Assembly (NCBI GenBank): GCA_021816455.1
Contig: JAKAXU010000021.1
Location: forward strand, 1 to 51,207
DNA length: 51,207 bases
DNA from: Acidobacteriota bacterium
Lineage (GTDB): Bacteria; Acidobacteriota; Terriglobia; Terriglobales; Acidobacteriaceae
Direction of reading: 5' to 3'
Shown here: piece by piece, positions 16,077 through 25,154 of the stretch
Layout of the letters: each line of letters starts with the position of its first letter
Numbering within the stretch: the first letter of the stretch is position 1
Notes under the pieces: model-generated
What the model was told of the DNA's origin: nothing
Seen by the model: only the letters and a program-made list of their open reading frames with translations
Databases searched by the model: none
Position numbers and translations under genes: made by a program

Positions 16077-17654
16077 CTACCGGAGGCGTTCCGCGATAGA
16101 TTTAGCCTGCGTAAAGAGCAGCAGATAATCCGGTCCGCCGGCTTTGGAGTCGGTTCCGCTCATGTTGAAACCGCCGAAAGGATGCGCGCCAACCATGGCA
16201 CCCGTGCATTTGCGGTTGAGATAGAGGTTGCCAACGTGGAACTCCTGGCTGGCATGGTCAAGGCGTTCACGGCTGGCGGAATAAATGGAGCCGGTGAGTC
16301 CGTATTCCGTGTTGTTGGCCACTGCGAGGCCCTGCTCAAAGCTGTCTACGCGGATGAGCGCCAGCACTGGCCCGAAGATCTCTTCCTGCGCAAGAACGGC
16401 ATCGGGCGCGATGTCGGCAAAGACTGTGGGCTCGAGAAAAAAACCACCATCGGGAGTGGCGACGGCGTTACCGCCTGCAATGAGACGACCTTCAGACTTG
16501 CCCTTTTCGATATAGTCAAGGATCGAAGAAAGCGCGGACAGATTGATGACCGGGCCGAGGTTGTGGTTTTCAACCGGGTCGCCGACGGTAAGTTTGGCGA
16601 CACGCTCGCAAATCTTCTCGATCATGACGTCGTAGATGGGCGCTTCCAGGATGGCGCGGGAACAGGCCGAGCACTTCTGCCCGCTGAAGCCGAAGGCAGA
16701 GGCGACGATGCCATCGGCGGCGGAGTCAAGATCGGCGTCGTCGCAGACAAGGATGGAGTCCTTGCCACCCATCTCCAGCACAGTACGCTTGATCCATATT
16801 TGACCGGGTTGGGTACGCGCTGCGCGCTCGTGGATATCCAGTCCGACGGCCTTGGAACCGGTGAAGGCAATGAAGCGCGTCTTCGGGTGCTCAACGATCG
16901 AGTTGCCAAAGGTAGCTCCAGAGCCAGGGCAGAAGTTGACGACGCCTGGCGGAAGACCAGCTTCTTCAAGAACGGCCAAGTAATGCGCGGCGATCGTGGG
17001 TGAGTCGCTGGACGGTTTGAGGATGACGGTGTTGCCGGTGACGATAGAGGCGGCCGTCATACCGGCCATGATGGCGAAGGGGAAGTTCCAGGGCGGAATG
17101 ACGGCACCGACTCCGAGCGGGATGTAACGGAGGAGATTGCGTTCGCCCGGAAGCTGAATAGGCGTCGTCGCCTGATCGAGACGCAGCGCTTCCCGTCCGT
17201 AAAACTCCAGAAAATCGATGGTTTCCGCCGTATCGGCATCCGCCTCCACCCAGTTTTTACCGACTTCGTAGACGAGCCATGCAGAGAACTCGTGCTTGCG
17301 GGCGCGGATGATGCCTGCGGCACGAAAGAGCAAGGCGGCGCGCTCACCGGCCGAAGTCCGGCTCCAGCTTTCAAAGGCAGCGAGTGCCGCTTCCATCGCC
17401 AGCTGCACATGTTCTGCGCCCGCTTTCTGGTGGACTCCGACAACCTGAGTGGGGCGAGCGGGATTGATCGAAGTGATTTTGCCCGGTGTGCGCAGCCTGT
17501 TGCCGCCGATCACCAGATCGTATTCACGACCAAGTTGTTCAGCAACCTGAGCCAGGGCCTGACGCATGGCGCTAGCCTGCTCCTCCAGAGCAAAGCTTGT
17601 GAACGGCTCATTGACGAAGGTCGAGGCGGCGGAAGGTGCATTGAGATTAGCCAT
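16077..17654 (-). CDS. pruA: L-glutamate gamma-semialdehyde (1-pyrroline-5-carboxylate) dehydrogenase
   Basis: This 525-residue NAD-dependent aldehyde dehydrogenase completes proline degradation to glutamate. Motifs are the Rossmann IPPWNFPFAI, the FTGSKAVG loop, the general-base Glu in VLEMGGKDS and the catalytic Cys in FSGQKCSACSR. The C-terminal PFGGFNMSGTDSKAGGPDYL is diagnostic of the P5C dehydrogenase (RocA/PruA) branch. ATG 17654 starts MANLNAPS; the frame is open further up without a good start. No proline dehydrogenase gene is adjacent, so this is the stand-alone monofunctional form. Confidence 0.94.
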   Translation of the reverse strand: MANLNAPSAASTFVNEPFTSFALEEQASAMRQALAQVAEQLGREYDLVIGGNRLRTPGKITSINPARPTQVVGVHQKAGAEHVQLAMEAALAAFESWSRTSAGERAALLFRAAGIIRARKHEFSAWLVYEVGKNWVEADADTAETIDFLEFYGREALRLDQATTPIQLPGERNLLRYIPLGVGAVIPPWNFPFAIMAGMTAASIVTGNTVILKPSSDSPTIAAHYLAVLEEAGLPPGVVNFCPGSGATFGNSIVEHPKTRFIAFTGSKAVGLDIHERAARTQPGQIWIKRTVLEMGGKDSILVCDDADLDSAADGIVASAFGFSGQKCSACSRAILEAPIYDVMIEKICERVAKLTVGDPVENHNLGPVINLSALSSILDYIEKGKSEGRLIAGGNAVATPDGGFFLEPTVFADIAPDAVLAQEEIFGPVLALIRVDSFEQGLAVANNTEYGLTGSIYSASRERLDHASQEFHVGNLYLNRKCTGAMVGAHPFGGFNMSGTDSKAGGPDYLLLFTQAKSIAERLR

Positions 17655-17741
17655 AACCGAATGATGATAGCTGAGGAACTGGACGCGTGACCACTGCCTG
17701 CTGTGACGAAGGCGATGGTTCCACAAGCAAACCGATTGTGC

Positions 17742-19850
17742 TCAGAATACGGCTTCCGACGAAGGAAAAAACGCCGCCACCTCGGCGAGTTCGCACGTGA
17801 CGCGATAAGGCGGAAGACTCTCAAGAAAGACGCGTCCGTAGTGTTTCTGGCGGATACGCGGATCGAGAAGAACAAGAACGCCGCGGTCGGAGAGCGAGCG
17901 GATGAGGCGGCCGAATCCCTGCTTGAGGGTGATGACGGCCGATGGTATCTGGTAGTCGTAAAAAGGATTTCCGCCCGCTTCTTCAATCGCCTGCATTCGC
18001 GCGGCGACAACCGGATCGTTGGGTACGGCGAAGGGTAGGCGGTCGATGATGACGCAGCTTAGCGCCTCGCCCTGAACGTCCACCCCCTGCCAGAAGCTGG
18101 AAGTGCCAAAGAGAACGGCGTTGGGCGTCTCGCGAAATCGCTGCAACAGAACGTTGCGCGGAGCGGATCCGTGCAGGAGAATCGGAAACCCGATGGAAGA
18201 TTGCAGCCGCTCGCTGATCTCCTGCATCTGGCTGTAACTGGTGAAAAGGCAAAAGGCGCGACCGCGCGTGATCTCCAGCACGCTGCGTATGCACTCGGCT
18301 GCCTCAGACTGGAAGTAGGGGGAACGGGGATCAGGCATCTGAGGAGGCAGGTAAAGCAATGCCTGCTGGTCATAGCGGAAGTGCGAGGGAACGACGAGTT
18401 GGCGTGCGTCTCGCAGCCCCAGGCGCGTGCAAATGTGGTCGAAGCCACCCTGCACGGTGAGCGTAGCGGAGGTGAGAATGACGCTGGGGATGGTCTCAAA
18501 GAGGTGATCTTCCAGCAGCGAGGAGACGTCTATCGGCGTGGCCTGCAGCAGGATGCTGCGCGTCTGCTGGCGCAGGCTGCCGGAGACGCGCCGCTCCAGC
18601 CAGTAAACCATGTTGCCCGAGTTGGACTCGAGGACAAATTCCAGCTCGGAACGAAGCTGGGCAACACGACGACGCAGACCTTGGGACTCCTCCACACCGC
18701 GCAGTTGATCCAGCTCGGCTTCAAGACGAATGAGCGTATTGCGCACGCTGAGGTAAAGATCGCCGCTGGTTTCAAGAAACTCCTCACGATTACTGAAGGG
18801 CTGACGGCCATCCTCAGCGATGGGAAGCTGATGAAAGAAGAGTCGCGCTCTGTCCAGCATCTGTTGCGCGCTGAAGTGAACCTGGATTGCGGTGTCCGGG
18901 TTCTGCCGAAAGAGCGACTCAAGGTCGTGGGCCAGATTCTCGAAACGCTGGTTGCCAACGGACAGACCAAAGTAACTGCTGGCCACAGACTCCAACTCGT
19001 GCGCTTCGTCGAAGATGACGGCGGCAGCCTCGGGAAGCACGCCTGCGTCCGGCGCTCCGGCTGCTTCGCGACGGACAGCAATATCGGCAAAGAAGAGGTG
19101 ATGGTTGACGATGATCAGATCGCTTTCAAGGGCCTTGCGGCGCATCTCTGTGATGAAGCATCGCTGATAATCCGGGCAGGTGGAGCCGAGGCAGGACTCG
19201 CTGCGCGCATCGATGCGCGACCAGAGATCGCTGACCTCGGGCAGGTCCGCAAGCTCGGACCGGTCGCCGGTTTCGGTCTGCTGTTCCCATTCCTGAATCT
19301 GCTGCAACTGGCGAAGATGGTCGAGACCAGTGAGCACGGGCTGGCGGGTGAGTGTGACAAGCTTATGGCGGCACAAGTAGTTGGCTCGACCCTTCATGAC
19401 ACAGACACGCAAAGGGCCGAGCAGAGATTCCAGAAATGGAATGTCGCGCGAGATGAGCTGGTCCTGGAGGGCCTTGGTGCCCGTGGAGACGATAACGCGC
19501 CTGCCAGTTCGCAGGGCAGGCAGCAGATAGGCGAGGGTCTTGCCGGTGCCCGTGCCCGCCTCGACGATCAGATGGCGGCGTTCCTCGAGGGCACGCTCGA
19601 CGGCGCGGGCCATTTCAAGCTGGCCAGGACGAGATTCATAGGGCAGCGAGGATTGCTCCAGTATGCCGCCCGGCGCGAAGAAGCCATGCAACGAGGGTAG
19701 CGGACGAGCCACTGTCGGCCCCTCTGTGCCAGCTTCCCTTCCCGCGTTCTCTATCGTTTCCGTCAGTTTTTCCGGCAAACTGGCTTTCCTCACTGCCCGC
19801 TTCCGAGCTTTACCGCACATCACTTGCGTATGTTCCCGGCCTGTCTCCAT
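17742..19850 (-). CDS. DinG/YoaA-type ATP-dependent DNA helicase
   Basis: This 702-residue superfamily 2 helicase of the XPD/Rad3 group unwinds DNA 5' to 3'. Walker A is EAGTGTGKT (97-105) and Walker B is DEAH (281-284). Four cysteines for the Fe-S cluster are at C160, C220, C225 and C231. The C-terminal motifs include SFWQGVDVQGE and KQGFGRLIRS. A Q-motif-like YESRPGQLEMA (71-81) precedes the Walker A. The length fits DinG/YoaA. The start is uncertain between ATG 19850 and ATG 19820. It likely acts in repair of damaged replication forks. Confidence 0.9.
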   Translation of the reverse strand: METGREHTQVMCGKARKRAVRKASLPEKLTETIENAGREAGTEGPTVARPLPSLHGFFAPGGILEQSSLPYESRPGQLEMARAVERALEERRHLIVEAGTGTGKTLAYLLPALRTGRRVIVSTGTKALQDQLISRDIPFLESLLGPLRVCVMKGRANYLCRHKLVTLTRQPVLTGLDHLRQLQQIQEWEQQTETGDRSELADLPEVSDLWSRIDARSESCLGSTCPDYQRCFITEMRRKALESDLIIVNHHLFFADIAVRREAAGAPDAGVLPEAAAVIFDEAHELESVASSYFGLSVGNQRFENLAHDLESLFRQNPDTAIQVHFSAQQMLDRARLFFHQLPIAEDGRQPFSNREEFLETSGDLYLSVRNTLIRLEAELDQLRGVEESQGLRRRVAQLRSELEFVLESNSGNMVYWLERRVSGSLRQQTRSILLQATPIDVSSLLEDHLFETIPSVILTSATLTVQGGFDHICTRLGLRDARQLVVPSHFRYDQQALLYLPPQMPDPRSPYFQSEAAECIRSVLEITRGRAFCLFTSYSQMQEISERLQSSIGFPILLHGSAPRNVLLQRFRETPNAVLFGTSSFWQGVDVQGEALSCVIIDRLPFAVPNDPVVAARMQAIEEAGGNPFYDYQIPSAVITLKQGFGRLIRSLSDRGVLVLLDPRIRQKHYGRVFLESLPPYRVTCELAEVAAFFPSSEAVF

Positions 19851-19912
19851 AGTAGCGAGGATGAGCCGATTGCAGCAGGATTGGCTGAGAGTGTGAGTTG
19901 AGCGGCTGGGGA

Positions 19913-19947
19913 TTGACCGAAAAAAGTGGACTAAGTATACTTAGTCC
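19913..19947 (+). promoter_or_regulatory. Toxin-antitoxin promoter with palindromic operator
   Basis: TTGACC (19913-19918) and TATACT (19936-19941) are spaced by 17 bp. The -10 is embedded in a perfect 20-bp palindrome at 19928-19947 with half-site GGACTAAGTA. The ATG begins at 19948, about 7 nt after the -10, and no Shine-Dalgarno is present, so the mRNA is predicted to be leaderless. Antitoxin bound to the palindrome would cover the -10, fitting autorepression. Confidence 0.78.
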
Positions 19948-20256
19948 ATGGCCTATACAGTGCACCAGGCAAAGACTCACTTCTCGCGGCTGCTGAAGCT
20001 GGTGGAAGCGGGCGAAGAGGTGATCGTGATGCGCGGGTCGCATCCGGTAGCCAAGCTGGTGCCCGTGGAGCCGACTGCGGTTGGCGGCGAGTTGCCGTTT
20101 CGTCTTGCGGGAGCTTATCGGGGAAAAATAAGCTGGACTGAGGATGCCTTTGCCCCGATGACAGACCAGGAGCTGGTGGAGTCCGGATTCGGGTACATGG
20201 TAGACGAGCCTCTCGATGTTCGTCCGGGAACGAAAGACGGGCAACCGGATCAATGA
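19948..20256 (+). CDS. Phd/YefM-type antitoxin
   Basis: This 102-residue antitoxin starts MAYTVHQAKTHFSRLLKLVE and continues EEVIVMRGSHPVAKLVPVE, the standard Phd/prevent-host-death DNA-binding fold. It has a longer C-terminal tail that should wrap the toxin. Its stop overlaps the toxin start (ATGA at 20253-20256), giving translational coupling. It likely represses its own promoter through the palindrome directly before its start codon. Confidence 0.92.
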   Translation: MAYTVHQAKTHFSRLLKLVEAGEEVIVMRGSHPVAKLVPVEPTAVGGELPFRLAGAYRGKISWTEDAFAPMTDQELVESGFGYMVDEPLDVRPGTKDGQPDQ

Positions 20257-20639
20257 CATTTCTGCTGGACACGCATGCTCTTCTGTGGCTGCTGAGCGCA
20301 CCGGAGTCACTACCGGACCGAGTGCTCAGCTTGATACGGGATCAATCATCCCGAGTTCTGCTCTCTCTGATTACGCCGTGGGAGATCGCCATCAAGGCAA
20401 AGACAGGCAAGCTGGATGTGGCGGATCTGCTGGATGACTTTGCAGCGAAGATGACACGGGCAAAGTTAGAGATTGTGGAGACAACGGTGGCTCAGGTGAT
20501 TCGCGCTGGCGGACTTCCGCTACACCACCGCGACCCCTTCGACAGGCTGTTGATCGCCCAGGCAGCCGAACTTCGCGTGCCGATTGTCAGCGCCGATCAG
20601 AGTTTTGATTTCTATGAGATTCCACGCATCTGGGAATAA
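20253..20639 (+). CDS. PIN-domain toxin (VapC-like RNase)
   Basis: This 128-residue PIN nuclease pairs with the upstream antitoxin. The acidic Mg-binding residues are visible: D6 in LLDTHAL, E44 in TPWEIAIK, D94/D97 in HHRDPFDRLL and D115 in VSADQSF. The KAKTGKL and HRDPFDRLLIAQA blocks are typical of the Phd-linked VapC subgroup. Targets of such toxins are usually tRNA or rRNA; here the target is unknown. All acidic residues are present, so it is probably active. Confidence 0.93.
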   Translation: MTFLLDTHALLWLLSAPESLPDRVLSLIRDQSSRVLLSLITPWEIAIKAKTGKLDVADLLDDFAAKMTRAKLEIVETTVAQVIRAGGLPLHHRDPFDRLLIAQAAELRVPIVSADQSFDFYEIPRIWE

Positions 20640-20725
20640 CCGGGATGCATCCAGCGCAGGGCTGTTTTTTCTTTGCCGGGCGAAGCGCGCCGGGCAAGTT
20701 AGCAAACGATCCGCGTGATCGTCGA

Positions 20726-22330
20726 ATGGAGTTTTTTGTGTCGAAGTATCACAAGTCGGTTGTATCCTCTACGCCAGCGAGCGCGGGGCTTCCCTTGGTG
20801 GCGATTGTTGGCCGCCCGAACGTGGGCAAATCCACGCTGTTTAACCGGCTGACACACTCGCGGCGCTCGATTGTGGGCGACGAGCCGGGGATTACGCGGG
20901 ACCGCATCTATGGCGATGTAGAGTGGGACGGGCGGATCATCCGGCTGGTGGATACGGGCGGTATAGTGCCGGACGACGCGGAGCTGATGCCAAGCGAGAT
21001 CTATCGGCAGGCGCGAACTGCGCTCGAGGAAGCGGATCTGCTGCTGCTGGTCGTCGATGCTCGGACGGAGCTGGCATCTCCGGACTACGACCTGGCGCGG
21101 ATGCTGATCCGCGGCGGCAGGCCGGTGTTTCTCGTGGTGAATAAGGTAGAAAGCGCGGCCGTGGCCTCGGTGGCAGAGAACTTTCGACAGCTTGGCATTC
21201 GAGAGGTATTTCTGGTCAGCTCAGAGCACGGCCTGGGGATTGGCGACCTGCTGGATGCGGTGTTTGATCGGCTTCCAGCGCCGGTAGCGCCCGGGATTGT
21301 AACGAAGGGCAAAGCGGGAGAAGAAAACTTTGAAGAATATCTTCCAGCGGACGATTTTGCCGAGAATGAGTTGACTGGCGAGGCTCCCGAGGAGTTGATC
21401 GATCGGCATCTAGCAGCGAACGCATTTGCCGCGAGCGAAATGGACGAAAATGCAGACGACGCAGCGGCGACAGTTGACGGGGAAGAACCGCTGCATCGGA
21501 CACACGGGGAGTTTGAACAGCACGAGACTTCGGTGGCCATTATCGGTCGGCCAAACGTGGGGAAATCGACGCTGCTGAACGCGCTGACCGGAACCTCGCG
21601 GGCGATTGTGTCTCCGATTGCGGGCACGACGCGCGATGCCGTCGATGAGGTAATCGAGTACGAAGGGCAGCGGCTGCGGCTGATCGATACGGCAGGGATC
21701 CGGCGTAAGGGCAAGACGCACCTGATGGCCGAAAAACTCTCGGTCGTGATGGCGCGGCGACATCTCGAATCCTGTGACGTGGCTCTGCTGATGATCGACG
21801 CGACGGAAGGCGTAACGGCGAGCGACGCGCATATTGGCGGCTACGCGCACGAGAGCGGACGCAGCGTGATCATCGTGATCAACAAGTGGGATCTGGTGAC
21901 GACCAACCGCACCGACGGCAAAGCACCCGCCGACAAGTCCGTGTATGAAGGCCAGGCGCGACGCGCGTTGAAGTATCTGAACTACGCGCCGGTGATCTTT
22001 ATCTCAGCGGCTGAAGGAGCGAATCTGGACAAGGTATTGCGCGAAATTCGCCGCATCGGGCAGCAGCGGCGCAAGCGCGTATCTACAGGGCAAATGAATC
22101 GTTTCCTGGACAAGATCGATTTCCAGCGCGCGCCGGTGCCAATGGCCAAGCGGGTGAGAATCTTCTACATGACCCAGGCTGCGGTCGCTCCACCAACGTT
22201 TGTGCTCTTCACGGACCGGAATATCAAGCTGCACTTTGCGTTCGAGCGGTTTCTGGAAAATCAGATTCGCGAAGCGTTTGGGTTTGACGGGACGCCGATC
22301 TGGTTCAAGGTGAGGGCGCGGAACGGGTAG
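20726..22330 (+). CDS. der: Ribosome-assembly GTPase Der (EngA)
   Basis: This 534-residue essential GTPase acts in 50S subunit maturation. It has two tandem G domains, each with GRPNVGKST (29-37 and 274-282), plus DTGGI and DTAGI switches and a C-terminal KH-like domain. The G4 motif of the first domain reads NKVE rather than NKxD; the second has NKWD. The linker between the G domains is about 85 acidic residues (184-268), longer than the usual few tens. The start is ATG 20726, or GTG 20738, which has a better GGAG. Confidence 0.95.
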   Translation: MEFFVSKYHKSVVSSTPASAGLPLVAIVGRPNVGKSTLFNRLTHSRRSIVGDEPGITRDRIYGDVEWDGRIIRLVDTGGIVPDDAELMPSEIYRQARTALEEADLLLLVVDARTELASPDYDLARMLIRGGRPVFLVVNKVESAAVASVAENFRQLGIREVFLVSSEHGLGIGDLLDAVFDRLPAPVAPGIVTKGKAGEENFEEYLPADDFAENELTGEAPEELIDRHLAANAFAASEMDENADDAAATVDGEEPLHRTHGEFEQHETSVAIIGRPNVGKSTLLNALTGTSRAIVSPIAGTTRDAVDEVIEYEGQRLRLIDTAGIRRKGKTHLMAEKLSVVMARRHLESCDVALLMIDATEGVTASDAHIGGYAHESGRSVIIVINKWDLVTTNRTDGKAPADKSVYEGQARRALKYLNYAPVIFISAAEGANLDKVLREIRRIGQQRRKRVSTGQMNRFLDKIDFQRAPVPMAKRVRIFYMTQAAVAPPTFVLFTDRNIKLHFAFERFLENQIREAFGFDGTPIWFKVRARNG

Positions 22331-22429
22331 CAGACGGGAGAGTTTGCAGGCTACGCGCCGTGATATGCGAATCGTCCGGTACAATTGGCAGCAAGTTTTC
22401 CTGCTCTGTCTGACGATGCTTCATTCAAT

Positions 22430-23734
22430 ATGAAGGTGCAAATGTTCTGGAAATCCGCATTCAAGTGGCTGCCGAGGATATTCATTGCGACGCTGATTCT
22501 GTTTGTGTGCTTTGGCCTTCGCACTGTTTATGTGCTCGCAGCCGATGCAAGTGCTGATGCTCCGCTGACTGCCAGCGAGTTGAAGGACAGGCTGGATGAG
22601 ATCAAGTGGACTTTGGGGTTGATTGTGATTACCGCGGGCCTTTTCACACTCGCTCAGGGTGTTGCCGCAGGCTTCAGCGCGCAAAGTTTTACGCGACAGG
22701 CCGAGGACACTTTGACTGGCCTCAAGAAGCTGGAAAGTGACGTTCATCGACGCTATCCCTTCTTTGCCGATACGGAAGAACGCCGCAGCGAAGCCTACGA
22801 AAATCTTACGCGGATGCTGGCGGCTTCGTCAGTCAACGATGCGGACGAGGGATTTGACTGGCGGCGCTTTTCCTATGCCATCAGGTCACTGATGGAGCGG
22901 CAGGAGATATTGTCGTTTGAGCGTCTGGTTCCATACGAGATTGCTTCGCAGCACGAATCCAGCGAAGTTTACTCGCGGCAGATTCAGCGTCTGGCGCGTT
23001 TTTACTGGTCGAAGTTTGTCTTCGAGCATGGTCGCGGACTCGGCTACTTTGCGGATCTGGAGCGAGCGGAGTATTTACTCGAGTTAGCCCTTCGGAAGGC
23101 ATCCGGCAGGATCAGCATTTACAACGATCTGGGCAACATCCGACTGGAGTCGGCACGCGCGCGGATTGCCGTTCAGGATTGGTCCATGTATCCCACTCCG
23201 CAGAGTGATCAATATTTCGGCGAGATTACGGAAGTCTTCAAAGGGGCAATCGATACCTTCGAGGAGAGCATACGGATTCAGCCGCGACAATTGCGCGCCC
23301 GCTATAACCTTGCTGTGCTTTATGCGGAAGACCTGCAAAACAGGCTTCCCGATGCGATTGAGCAATTGGAAGAGGCGGTCAAGTGGACAAACTGGGAGAC
23401 CCGGCCCGTTCCGGCATTCACGTGCACGGCATGGTTCAATTTGGGCTGCTACTACGGTCGGCTGGCGAAAGAGAAACCGGAACTGACATTTGCCAATAAA
23501 TGCATTGCGGCTTTGGAAGATGCTGCAAAGTTAGGGCTGCTCGCGCCGGAGGATGTGGAGAAGGAATTCTTCAGCGTCCAGGCTCATCACCGAAGCCAGC
23601 TTGGGACTGTAAGCGCCCTGATCCCAAACACTGCTGATGGCGACCTGTACTATCTTGCGCAGCACGGCAGCGAGAAAACTAAAGCCGAACTGTCGCGACT
23701 GAAGCCGTTGCTTTCGGCTAAACGAGCTTCCTGA
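22430..23734 (+). CDS. Membrane-anchored TPR-like protein, unknown
   Basis: This protein of about 434 residues has two N-terminal transmembrane helices (about 14-37 and 61-82), then a cytoplasmic or periplasmic helical region. The blocks FEESIRIQPRQLRARYNLAVLYAEDL and AWFNLGCYYGRLAKEKPELTF look like TPR repeats. It may scaffold other proteins. The start could also be ATG 22442, which has AAGG just upstream. No catalytic motif was seen. It follows der by about 100 bp without a clear link. Confidence 0.6.
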   Translation: MKVQMFWKSAFKWLPRIFIATLILFVCFGLRTVYVLAADASADAPLTASELKDRLDEIKWTLGLIVITAGLFTLAQGVAAGFSAQSFTRQAEDTLTGLKKLESDVHRRYPFFADTEERRSEAYENLTRMLAASSVNDADEGFDWRRFSYAIRSLMERQEILSFERLVPYEIASQHESSEVYSRQIQRLARFYWSKFVFEHGRGLGYFADLERAEYLLELALRKASGRISIYNDLGNIRLESARARIAVQDWSMYPTPQSDQYFGEITEVFKGAIDTFEESIRIQPRQLRARYNLAVLYAEDLQNRLPDAIEQLEEAVKWTNWETRPVPAFTCTAWFNLGCYYGRLAKEKPELTFANKCIAALEDAAKLGLLAPEDVEKEFFSVQAHHRSQLGTVSALIPNTADGDLYYLAQHGSEKTKAELSRLKPLLSAKRAS

Positions 23735-23756
23735 CGGGGCCGGTTAAAGAAGCTCT

Positions 23757-23795
23757 GGTACCTTCCCTCAGGGGCTAAAGCCCGTACCCTTCAGG
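23757..23795. repeat. Palindromic REP-like element (candidate dispersed repeat)
   Basis: Nested inverted repeats are visible: GGTAC (23757-23761) with GTACC (23784-23788), enclosing GGGCT/AGCCC (23772-23776 and 23779-23783) around AA. Elements with a GGGGCTAAAGCCC core are, as far as I recall, frequent between genes in Terriglobia. Only one copy is in this window, so it is unproven as a repeat. The rest of the 233-bp gap holds a 15-codon minus-strand frame with a good ribosome site. Confidence 0.4.
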
Positions 23796-23967
23796 AAACG
23801 AGGCTTGTTCAGAGATTCCTTAAAGGTTCGGGGTGCCTTTGACGACTTTGTACATTTGGACGGACATGATGAGTGCCTCCTGACTACTGATAGTTTACCA
23901 CCATTGCAGTTTTATCGACGCAAATGGCTTCGGAGTTGAATGTGTCGAACGGGAAGTTCTCGCAGGT

Positions 23968-24723
23968 TCATCCTTTGCGGCGGTAGCGGATCAGGAATTC
24001 GTAGCCGTCGTTGGGCGGAAAAAGCTGAGCCACGTGGCGTAGCCGCTCTGCCAGGGAAGGTGCTGCCAGCAGCGGGTATTCACGTTCGCGCAAGTCATGG
24101 TAATCGAGGTCCGTGACCAGTGAAAGCATGTAGATAGCCAGGGCGTCGGTGAATGTCGCTTCCGCATATTCTTTGAGGGCGCGCTCGCTTACTCCGTCGC
24201 CGCCTGCTTCGGCATCCACTGGATGAACTTTCCGACGGGCGTCCCAGGCGTCGCGGCTTGTCTCGCCGCGCACTCCAGCCTGCGCCTGTGAACGGACCAG
24301 CTCACCGAATGAAGCGGGCACTCCGACGCTGTCAACGAAGTTGTGCGCCACGTTGATGCAAAACTCAAAAGTGAGGCCGAAGCGATCATCGGTCAGGCGG
24401 GCGGAAAGAAAAACTGCCCGAATAGGACCGAGCGAAAGATCGCGATGGCAACTGGCGCGCTCGGCGGCGTCTTCGGTGTGAGCGGAGGCAACCAGAAGCT
24501 GATCTCCCTCTGCAATGACAAGCGGAACGAAGTAGTAGCAGCGATCCGCGAGAGCTGGGACCAGTATGCGGGGCACGGCTCCAACCAGGTGCTCCATCTC
24601 AGCATGGGAGATACGCGTCTCCGCCCAGCTTGTGAAGCGCAGGCCGTTGGGAGCGGTCGCGATGGTGGAGTGAGTGGCCACTTTTTCAGCAGGCCACAAA
24701 TCTATCTGAGCAGAGATCGTCAC
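23968..24723 (-). CDS. Conserved hypothetical protein
   Basis: This 251-residue soluble protein of unknown function has no signal peptide or transmembrane helix. It has acidic and hydrophobic patterning with segments such as ISHAEMEHLVGAVPRILVPALADRC and a C-terminal YPLLAAPSLAERLRHV followed by GYEFLIRYRRKG. No catalytic motif was recognised. The GTG start at 24723 lacks a strong ribosome site. It is divergent from the small membrane protein at 24810. Confidence 0.5.
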   Translation of the reverse strand: MTISAQIDLWPAEKVATHSTIATAPNGLRFTSWAETRISHAEMEHLVGAVPRILVPALADRCYYFVPLVIAEGDQLLVASAHTEDAAERASCHRDLSLGPIRAVFLSARLTDDRFGLTFEFCINVAHNFVDSVGVPASFGELVRSQAQAGVRGETSRDAWDARRKVHPVDAEAGGDGVSERALKEYAEATFTDALAIYMLSLVTDLDYHDLREREYPLLAAPSLAERLRHVAQLFPPNDGYEFLIRYRRKG

Positions 24724-24809
24724 TGTTTTCTATACTAATCAAGCGGACGCCGATATGGACAGCGGCAGCGAGACACGGTCTGGCAGAGAGGACCGAAGAG
24801 GTGAAATCG

Positions 24810-25106
24810 ATGAAGGCTGAGGACAAAGCAGCTCAAAACCACGGAACCTTCCTGGGATTTCCGCTGGAGGGATTTGGCTTTTTCACCAGCCTGCTGTTGG
24901 CGGCGGCCTCGGGTTTCTTCACTTTTTTCCTGGTGACGGCGCTTTCCATCTTCGCGCTGCTGTTCTGGAATCAGTTTGGCCATCACAACGTGAACTACGC
25001 GGACACTTATCTATACTGCGGATTTCCGGCGGCAGTGGTGGTCTGGACGATCGCACTTTTTGTCTTTGGAAGCCTGTGGATTCGGGCAAAAATTCACGCC
25101 AAATGA
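24810..25106 (+). CDS. Small membrane protein, unknown
   Basis: This 98-residue protein has two long hydrophobic helices (about 22-54 and 69-92) and a short basic C-terminus. No family was recognised. GAGG lies 8 nt upstream of ATG 24810; a GTG at 24801 is also in frame. It precedes dacB by 48 bp and could share its transcript. Confidence 0.55.
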   Translation: MKAEDKAAQNHGTFLGFPLEGFGFFTSLLLAAASGFFTFFLVTALSIFALLFWNQFGHHNVNYADTYLYCGFPAAVVVWTIALFVFGSLWIRAKIHAK

Positions 25107-25154
25107 GTTGAGAAATCATTCCAGAAAGGCTGCGAAGTCGTCTACACTCCGCCT

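Noticed and set aside
16077..17654. Bifunctional PutA
   Set aside because: The protein contains only the aldehyde dehydrogenase half; no proline dehydrogenase domain is encoded upstream.
18171..19700. Plus-strand open frame of 509 codons
   Set aside because: It is antisense to the DinG-type helicase, whose Walker and Fe-S motifs are unmistakable.
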